64,000 nucleotides of DNA from Pseudohongiella sp. Its GTDB lineage: Bacteria; Pseudomonadota; Gammaproteobacteria; Pseudomonadales; Pseudohongiellaceae. Where the stretch lies: the NCBI RefSeq assembly GCF_011050365.1, contig NZ_DRFV01000017.1, positions 124,001 to 188,000 on the forward strand, written 5' to 3'. Within the stretch, counting starts at the first letter, position 1; the number at the start of each line of letters is the position of its first letter. Under the pieces are notes generated by a model, which saw only the letters and a list, made by a program, of their open reading frames with translations, ran no database searches and was not told the origin of the DNA. Below are positions 57,380 to 64,000 of this stretch, in pieces. A program made the translations under genes and the position numbers.

Positions 57380-57459
57380 TCCGATTTACCTTCACTTAGG
57401 CTGTAATTGTTCGCATAATACATTCTGAAGCTGTGCCTGCAGACAATGTGAGCACACTC

Positions 57460-57465
57460 TATAAT
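57460..57465 (+). promoter_or_regulatory. Possible degS -10 element
   Basis: A perfect TATAAT at 57460-57465, 58 bp upstream of ATG 57523. No convincing -35 is present at 16-18 bp spacing. Confidence 0.3.
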
Positions 57466-57522
57466 ATCCGAGTATCAAAGAAGTCGGCGATTATAGCAAT
57501 TCACACGAACAACAGCGGCCCT

Positions 57523-58755
57523 ATGAAGAAATTTCTGCAGTTTATAAGCTGGCCCGTCATGACCGGTATTCTCCTCGCTTTGGTGCTGGTGCAGTACCAG
57601 CAATTGCAAGACCTGTCGCGCCAGATCTCATCCATGCCCGCCGCTCCTGCAGTGCCACTTACTGCTGCCAATGCCATACCGACAACCACGGCCACAAATC
57701 CGACCTCCTACGCCGATGCAGTGGCACGTGCGGCGCCATCAGTGGTCAGTATTCACTCCACCATTCGCGAGCAGATCGAGCTGCCGCCCGCCGATGAATT
57801 GCCGCCTGCATTCCGTGACTTGTTGCAAACCATTCCATCGGAGCGCTTGTGGGATAGCCTGGGATCAGGTGTTGCCGTCAGCGATGAAGGTCACATCCTC
57901 ACTGCCCTTCACGTCATCGAGGGCGCCGAAGACATTGAAGTGCATTTCACCGACGGGCAAGGCAACAGCGTCAATGCGCGGGCACGGTTGATAGGCTCCG
58001 ACACCAGCACTGATCTGGCCCTGCTGCAGGTGGACAGCGCTGTGCTGCCGCCACCGATGCCCATCGGCACGTCGGAGGGTATACGCTTGGGCGACCCGGT
58101 TTTGACCATCGGCTATCCGCGCCGTGATCTGATGAATCAGAAATCCGTTTCGCTGGGTGTCGTCAGCGCGCTGGGTATTCCACGTGACGGGCTGCCCATC
58201 GTTCAGTACATCCAGACTGATGCAGCAATGAATTATGGCAATTCCGGTGGTGCGTTGATTGATGCCAATGGCTCGTTGATTGGCATCAATTCATTTATCT
58301 ATTCCGAATCGGGCGGATCCGATGGCATCGGTTTTGCGGTACCCGTGAACAAAGCCATGATCGTTGTCGAACAATTAATTCAGCACGGTGTTGTCACCCC
58401 GGGCTATCTGGGCGTGATAACCGGCGAGCTGTTAACAGAAGAGACAAGTCGCACATTTTTTGGCAATGCCGATATCGAAGGCCTGCTAATTGAACAGGTG
58501 ACGGCCGGTAGCCCGGCCGAGGAAGCCGACATTCAGGCAGGCGATGTCATGGTGGCGATTGACGGCAATGCAATCAGCAGCGTCATCGGTGCGATCGAGC
58601 AAATTAACAGGAAGGCGCCCGGCCAGACAGTAGAGCTGACCATATATCGGGGCGGTGAGTATCAGACAATTTCAGTCACACTGGGCACCGGCACTGCGCA
58701 ATACCGGACCCAGTTCAATGACAGCGCAACCATACCGGAAAGTGGCCTCGACTAG
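57523..58755 (+). CDS. degS: DegS/AlgW-type periplasmic serine protease
   Basis: A 410-aa HtrA-family protease with an N-terminal TM anchor (WPVMTGILLALVLVQYQQL), a trypsin-like domain and one PDZ domain (about 290-385). The catalytic triad is His in LTALHVIEGA, Asp in STDLALLQV and Ser in GNSGGALID. Single-PDZ, membrane-anchored HtrA proteins are site-1 proteases that sense misfolded porins and cut the anti-sigma factor RseA/MucA. ATG 57523 precedes the anchor; the open frame upstream to 57433 is not needed. Location next to nif3 and the his genes matches Pseudomonas algW. Confidence 0.93.
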   Translation: MKKFLQFISWPVMTGILLALVLVQYQQLQDLSRQISSMPAAPAVPLTAANAIPTTTATNPTSYADAVARAAPSVVSIHSTIREQIELPPADELPPAFRDLLQTIPSERLWDSLGSGVAVSDEGHILTALHVIEGAEDIEVHFTDGQGNSVNARARLIGSDTSTDLALLQVDSAVLPPPMPIGTSEGIRLGDPVLTIGYPRRDLMNQKSVSLGVVSALGIPRDGLPIVQYIQTDAAMNYGNSGGALIDANGSLIGINSFIYSESGGSDGIGFAVPVNKAMIVVEQLIQHGVVTPGYLGVITGELLTEETSRTFFGNADIEGLLIEQVTAGSPAEEADIQAGDVMVAIDGNAISSVIGAIEQINRKAPGQTVELTIYRGGEYQTISVTLGTGTAQYRTQFNDSATIPESGLD

Positions 58756-58767
58756 TTTCTCCCGGAC

Positions 58768-60108
58768 TTATTCGCGCCCCGATTTGCGACCCGGAATTCG
58801 CCACGCGGCTGACAAAGCGTGCGCCTGCAGATGCTCGTTCTGCGCCAGCTTTTCCGCCACCGGTGCCAGTCTTGCCGCCCCTGCCGCTGAACAGTTAATG
58901 ATTGAACTACGCTTCTGGAAATCATAAACCCCCAGCGGGGAAAAGAATCGTGCCGTGCCCGATGTGGGCAGAACGTGGCATGGTCCTGCGCAGTAGTCAC
59001 CCAGCGCTTCCGGTGTGTACCTGCCAAGAAATATCGCCCCGGCATGCCGCACTTTGGGCAGCCATTGCTCGGGTTCTGCCACCGATAACTCCAGATGCTC
59101 GGGGGCTATCTGGTTACAGATTTTCATCGCCGCGTCCTGGTCAGGCGCATAGATAAGAGCACCACGATTCTGCATCGAGGTACGAATGATGTCCCGTCGC
59201 TCCATGCCTGGCAGCAGCCGATCAATGCTCGCGGCCACCTTGTCCAGAAAAGCCCGGTCGGTGCTGATCAGAATCGATTGCGCCTGCTCGTCATGTTCGG
59301 CCTGTGAAAACAGATCCATGGCTATCCAGTCAGGATCGGTGTTGCCGTCGCAGATCACGGTCAACTCAGACGGCCCGGCAATCATGTCGATGCCGACCTC
59401 ACCAAAAACCTGCTTTTTGGCCGCAGTCACATAGACATTGCCCGGGCCGGTGATCTTGTCGACGCGCGGGATGGTCTCAGTTCCAAAGGCGAGCGCTGCG
59501 ATTGCCTGCGCGCCGCCAATGGTGAATAACCGGTCGACACCAGCCACCGCAGCTGCAGCAAAAATAAGCCGCCCTTCACCGCCGGCATCTGCGCCATAAG
59601 GCGTCGGTACCACCGCGATGACTTCATCAACACCTGCGACTCTGGCAGGTATCGCATTCATCAACACCGACGATGGGTAATTGGCCTTGCCGCCCGGCAC
59701 ATAGATGCCCACCCGCTCTAGCGCAACAACATACTGACCGTAAACCGAGCCATCCTCCTCTTCATACTGCCAGGACGGCTGCACCTGTCGTTCGTGATAA
59801 CTGCGAATCCGGTCTGCTGCCGTATGCAAAGCATCAGCCAGTTCCTGATCGAGACTGTCCAGTGATGCCTGCATTTGCGCTTTGCTCACTTCCAGTTCAC
59901 TGACCGTATTGCCGGCAAAGCGATCAAAGCGACGACTGTAGTCGACCACTGCGGCATCGCCACGAGTGCGGACATCAAGCAGAATATCGGCGACTGTTTT
60001 GCTGGTCTGTGGATCCTCGATCATACGGCGATCCAGCAAGGCATCCAGGGCCCGCGTAAAATCCGCCTGTCCGGCATCCAGTCTTTTAATAACCATGTTG
60101 TCAGTCAT
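58768..60108 (-). CDS. hisD: Histidinol dehydrogenase
   Basis: NAD-dependent zinc enzyme for the last two steps of histidine synthesis. Family motifs: [74 protein letters not shown] (zinc His) and APEHLELSV. It is 446 aa, 13 bp downstream of hisG and convergent with degS. hisC, which follows hisD in Pseudomonas, is absent here. Confidence 0.98.
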   Translation of the reverse strand: MTDNMVIKRLDAGQADFTRALDALLDRRMIEDPQTSKTVADILLDVRTRGDAAVVDYSRRFDRFAGNTVSELEVSKAQMQASLDSLDQELADALHTAADRIRSYHERQVQPSWQYEEEDGSVYGQYVVALERVGIYVPGGKANYPSSVLMNAIPARVAGVDEVIAVVPTPYGADAGGEGRLIFAAAAVAGVDRLFTIGGAQAIAALAFGTETIPRVDKITGPGNVYVTAAKKQVFGEVGIDMIAGPSELTVICDGNTDPDWIAMDLFSQAEHDEQAQSILISTDRAFLDKVAASIDRLLPGMERRDIIRTSMQNRGALIYAPDQDAAMKICNQIAPEHLELSVAEPEQWLPKVRHAGAIFLGRYTPEALGDYCAGPCHVLPTSGTARFFSPLGVYDFQKRSSIINCSAAGAARLAPVAEKLAQNEHLQAHALSAAWRIPGRKSGRE

Positions 60109-60121
60109 TTCCGGTCCCGTT

Positions 60122-60772
60122 TCAGTCCTGTTTGTTGACTGCCTGCTCTATGCTGGCCAACAACCCACTGAGTTCAGTGTGCTTGATTTTCATGGCGGCC
60201 TTGTTGACGATGATGCGCGAGCTGATATCCGCAATCAGCTCCAGTGGCTCCAGACCGTTGGCACGCAGGGTATTGCCACTGTCCACGATATCCACAATCC
60301 AGTCCGCCAGCCCCATGGAAGGCGCCAGCTCCAGCGCCCCGTTGAGTTTGATGATATCGGTTTGCAGGCCCTGCTCGGCAAAATAGCGGCGGGCGATGTT
60401 GACGAACTTGCTGGCGACCCTGACGCGGCCGCGTGGCGGCTGGGCGCCCACCGGCGCTGCCGTCATCAAGCGGCAGCGGGCGATCCCCAGATCCAGCGGT
60501 TCATAAAATGCACCCTCACCATACTCCATCAACAGATCCTTGCCGACCACACCCAGGTCGGCACTGCCGAATTCGACATAGGTCGGTACATCCGAGCCAC
60601 GCACAATCATGATACGCAAACCAGCCATATTGGTATCAAAAATGAGTTTCCTGCTCTTGCTGTAGTCTTCCAGCAGACGGATACCGGCGCGCTCGAGCAA
60701 CGGCATGACTTCATCCAGGATACGACCTTTGGTCAAGGCCATCACAATTGGCTGCTTTGATTCTTCCACCAT
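60122..60772 (-). CDS. hisG: ATP phosphoribosyltransferase, short form (HisG)
   Basis: Commits PRPP and ATP to histidine synthesis. At 216 aa it is the short form that lacks the C-terminal His-binding domain and needs the regulatory subunit HisZ, which is not in the window. [46 protein letters not shown] and [16 protein letters not shown] (PRPP site) are typical. It is between murA and hisD. Confidence 0.97.
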   Translation of the reverse strand: MVEESKQPIVMALTKGRILDEVMPLLERAGIRLLEDYSKSRKLIFDTNMAGLRIMIVRGSDVPTYVEFGSADLGVVGKDLLMEYGEGAFYEPLDLGIARCRLMTAAPVGAQPPRGRVRVASKFVNIARRYFAEQGLQTDIIKLNGALELAPSMGLADWIVDIVDSGNTLRANGLEPLELIADISSRIIVNKAAMKIKHTELSGLLASIEQAVNKQD

Positions 60773-60789
60773 GGTTTGCTCCCTGCCCG

Positions 60790-62100
<1,311 letters not shown>

Positions 62101-62352
62101 TCAGGCCGTGGCAGACTCGCCGGGCGTGAGCAAATTCATTGATACGGCATGCACAGCGCCGGAACGTATATGCGCATTCAAATGCTGGTATACCAGCTGC
62201 TGCCGCTTGACCGCATTCAGTCCGGAAAAAGCATCACCCACCATGGCGACCTGAAACTTGCCGCCACCGCCTTCAACCCGCACCTCACAGTCCGGAAAGC
62301 TGTTTCGCAGCAAATCTTCCAGGGCATGGGCGTCAATAATTACATCTGTCAT
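62101..62352 (-). CDS. ibaG: BolA-family protein IbaG
   Basis: An 83-aa BolA/IbaG protein that works with monothiol glutaredoxin in Fe-S handling and acid response. VEGGGGKFQVAMVGDAFSGLNAVKRQQLVY is the BolA core, ending in the FxG...RxR/Q pattern; AVSMNLLTPGE closes the fold. ATG 62352 has GGAG eight bases upstream; that SD is part of the last unit of the 13-bp repeat next door. It is between mlaC and murA, but without the mlaB gene usually found there. Confidence 0.93.
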   Translation of the reverse strand: MTDVIIDAHALEDLLRNSFPDCEVRVEGGGGKFQVAMVGDAFSGLNAVKRQQLVYQHLNAHIRSGAVHAVSMNLLTPGESATA

Positions 62353-62360
62353 TCATCTTT

Positions 62361-62409
62361 CTCCAACAACGGGCTCCAACAACGGGCTCCAACAACGGGC
62401 TCCAACAAC
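62361..62409. repeat. 13-bp direct tandem repeat, 3.8 copies, before ibaG
   Basis: Exact copies of CTCCAACAACGGG start at 62361, 62374 and 62387, with 10 bases of a fourth at 62400. On the coding (minus) strand each unit contains GGAG, and the copy nearest ibaG supplies its ribosome-binding site. The array fills half of the 92-bp gap to mlaC. Confidence 0.92.
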
Positions 62410-62444
62410 TTGCTTCGATGGCTGCCGACAGCGGCAACCGCGAC

Positions 62445-63056
62445 TTATTGCCAGGCGTCAATAACGGCATCAATATCATTGTTGTGCCGGGCCATCAGCG
62501 CAGCAAACTGGGTGTGGTACTGCCGACGCAGGTTGATACCACCCACATACAGGTTCCGCAACTTCCACTCTCGGTCTGCATTCAGGAACAGGGCATATTG
62601 CAATTCGATACGCGTCCCGTCAGATACAATCTGCATGCGCACATTGGTTGGCGCTTCAGGATCTTCAGGCGGGTTTCGCGGTGGCATGTAGTTAAGCTCC
62701 TGACCACCGTACTCAACCAGGGCTGACCCGTAGAATCGCGTCAATGTCGCCCGCAGTTTTTCGCCAAACGCGTCAATCTGCTCGGCTGTGGCGTCTTCGG
62801 AAAAACGCGCCATGACCCCGGTCGCTACCTGGGTAAAATCAACGAAACGACCGACTTCCTCTTCGATGCCGGCATAATACCTGTCCTTGTCGGATTCGAA
62901 ATACGGGCGCAGCTCTTCCACACGCTTGAGCAATTGCGTAACGGACTGCTCCGCAGCTTCAACCGCCGTCAGGGCCGGTGCCTGCGCCTGCACTGCAGTC
63001 AGCGGCAACAGTATCAGAGCAAAACTCAGGAACACAAATTTAGTAATATATTTCAT
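62445..63056 (-). CDS. mlaC: Periplasmic phospholipid-binding protein MlaC
   Basis: A 203-aa secreted protein. Signal peptide MKYITKFVFLSFALILLPL ends near AVQAQA. The mature part has the MlaC/Ttg2D pattern: ELRPYFESDKDRYYAGIEEE, VATGVMARF, FYGSALVEYGG, NADREWKLRNLYVGGINL and HNNDIDAVIDAW. MlaC shuttles phospholipid between the outer membrane and MlaFEDB. ATG 63056 precedes the signal peptide; the frame is open to 63188. No mlaF, mlaE or mlaD lies upstream and no mlaB downstream, so it stands alone here. Confidence 0.93.
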   Translation of the reverse strand: MKYITKFVFLSFALILLPLTAVQAQAPALTAVEAAEQSVTQLLKRVEELRPYFESDKDRYYAGIEEEVGRFVDFTQVATGVMARFSEDATAEQIDAFGEKLRATLTRFYGSALVEYGGQELNYMPPRNPPEDPEAPTNVRMQIVSDGTRIELQYALFLNADREWKLRNLYVGGINLRRQYHTQFAALMARHNNDIDAVIDAWQ

Positions 63057-63285
63057 ATGGTTAAAACTCCAATCAAGCCCGGCAAGCAAAGACTGCCAAG
63101 GCGGGCCGATGTTGACGACAGATGCAATCGATTGAGAATAACGGTAACATCCGACGACTATTCGGGACACTGATGCAGTGTACCTCAATTAGCACGGCCA
63201 ATAAATTACTACTTGCAAGCCTAAACAATCATCCGTCTAATGAGCGACCCGCGATTAGCCCAAACATGACTTTGTACTAAACACT

Positions 63286-64000
63286 ATGCTGTTAGACGTA
63301 ATTATAATTTGCCTGGGTTTCGCCGGCCTGATCTGGGGCGCTGACAAATTCGTCTTCGGCGCATCAGCGCTGGCCCGCAATCTGGGTATTTCACCGCTGG
63401 TGATTGGCCTGACCATTGTCGCGTTCGGCACTTCCGCGCCGGAAATTTTCTCGTCCGCCGCGTCGGCGCTGGCGGGAGAGCCCGAACTGGCAATCGGCAA
63501 TGCTATCGGTTCCAATATTTTCAACCTGGGCGTGGCGCTTGGCGTTGCCATCATCATCAAACCCATCACTCCGCCCAAATCCCTGTCCCGCAAGGAAATG
63601 CCCGCATTGTTACTGGTCAGTGTGGTCTGTGGCCTGCTGCTGGCGAATCTCTACCTCGGCGCCGCGGACAGCCTGATTCTGATAGGCGTTATTGCCTACT
63701 TTATCTACGCCCTGTTCACGCGCAAGGCTGCAGGCCTTGAAGAAGATGACACTGAGTTGCCGGAACAGACCTCTATCCTGCGCGCCTCAGGCTTTCTGGC
63801 ACTGGGCCTGACGCTGCTGATTATCGGCGCCGAAGCTCTGGTCTACAGCGCCATTTCAATCGCTGACACACTGGGTGTTTCATCCGGCATTATCGGGCTG
63901 ACCCTGGTCGCACTGGGCACCAGCCTGCCCGAGCTGGCCGCCACCGTTACCTGCGCACTGCGTGGCCATCACGAACTGGCCATCGGCAATATCATTGGCT
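63286..64000 (+). CDS. yrbG: Ca2+/Na+ antiporter (YrbG/CaxA type), C-terminus cut by window end
   Basis: The first 238 residues of a cation exchanger. Two homologous halves are seen. The first has TIVAFGTSAPEIFSSAASAL and AIGNAIGSNIFNLG; the second has TLVALGTSLPELAATVTCAL and AIGNIIG just before the end. These alpha-repeats with acidic residues bind the ion. Several TM helices are clear. It is divergent from mlaC; in E. coli yrbG is divergent from mlaF, and kdsD/lpt genes follow. Confidence 0.93.
   Translation, partial: MLLDVIIICLGFAGLIWGADKFVFGASALARNLGISPLVIGLTIVAFGTSAPEIFSSAASALAGEPELAIGNAIGSNIFNLGVALGVAIIIKPITPPKSLSRKEMPALLLVSVVCGLLLANLYLGAADSLILIGVIAYFIYALFTRKAAGLEEDDTELPEQTSILRASGFLALGLTLLIIGAEALVYSAISIADTLGVSSGIIGLTLVALGTSLPELAATVTCALRGHHELAIGNIIG

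Overview
The window is a gammaproteobacterial chromosome segment dominated by housekeeping genes. Gene content and order closely follow Pseudomonas-type chromosomes: the dcw cluster from mraZ to ftsZ, lpxC, an M23 peptidase and secA; pilA/pilBCD with coaE and yacG; rpsI/rplM, the bc1 complex and sspAB; cysD-cysNC; hisD-hisG-murA-ibaG-mlaC. Several details point to a lineage outside Pseudomonas itself, probably a marine Pseudomonadales-like group: a single cytochrome b/c1 polyprotein gene, a ydbH-ynbE-ydbL set beside rnpB, and a reduced mla locus. No phage, transposase, integron, CRISPR array or recognisable defence island was seen. Coding density is very high and no clear pseudogene was found.

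Layout. 1-9.1 kb: tail of an HpcH/HpaI-type aldolase, a shared terminator, aceEF (pyruvate dehydrogenase) with a promoter flanked by two related palindromes, ampDE (muropeptide recycling), a membrane-anchored retropepsin-like protease, nadC, a small cytochrome c and a type IV pilin. 9.2-15 kb (+): pilB-pilC-pilD-coaE-yacG-mutT/thiE, mostly overlapping. 15-38.2 kb (-): the cell-envelope block mraZ-rsmH-ftsL-ftsI-murE-murF-mraY-murD-ftsW-murG-murC-ddlB-ftsQ-ftsA-ftsZ-lpxC-M23-secA-argJ, with a 10-bp-phased set of MraZ-type repeats upstream of mraZ. 38.5-39.2 kb: a 42-bp tandem repeat array directly downstream of rnpB (RNase P RNA). 39.2-46.7 kb: ydbH-ynbE-ydbL, rsmI (opposite strand), then lpoA-yraN-diaA-dolP. 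46.7-53 kb (-): rplM-rpsI, petA-fused cytochrome b/c1, sspA-sspB, zapE. 53.1-56.6 kb (+): zapG, cysD, cysNC. 56.6-64 kb: nif3-like gene, degS/algW-type protease, then hisD, hisG, murA, ibaG and mlaC (-), and the start of a yrbG/caxA-type Ca2+/Na+ antiporter cut by the window end.

Functionally, much of the window builds or maintains the envelope: muropeptide recycling, lipid II synthesis and division, lipid A commitment (LpxC), secretion (SecA), outer-membrane lipid homeostasis (YdbH/YnbE/YdbL, MlaC, DolP), peptidoglycan synthesis activation (LpoA) and envelope stress sensing (DegS). No convincing wholly new multi-gene system was found. The observations most worth a second look are the repeat array at the rnpB 3' side, the fused cytochrome b/c1 gene with an unusual Rieske cluster box next to it, the paired aceE operators, the orphan mlaC with a 13-bp minisatellite before ibaG, and a 16-bp inverted repeat between zapE and zapG.
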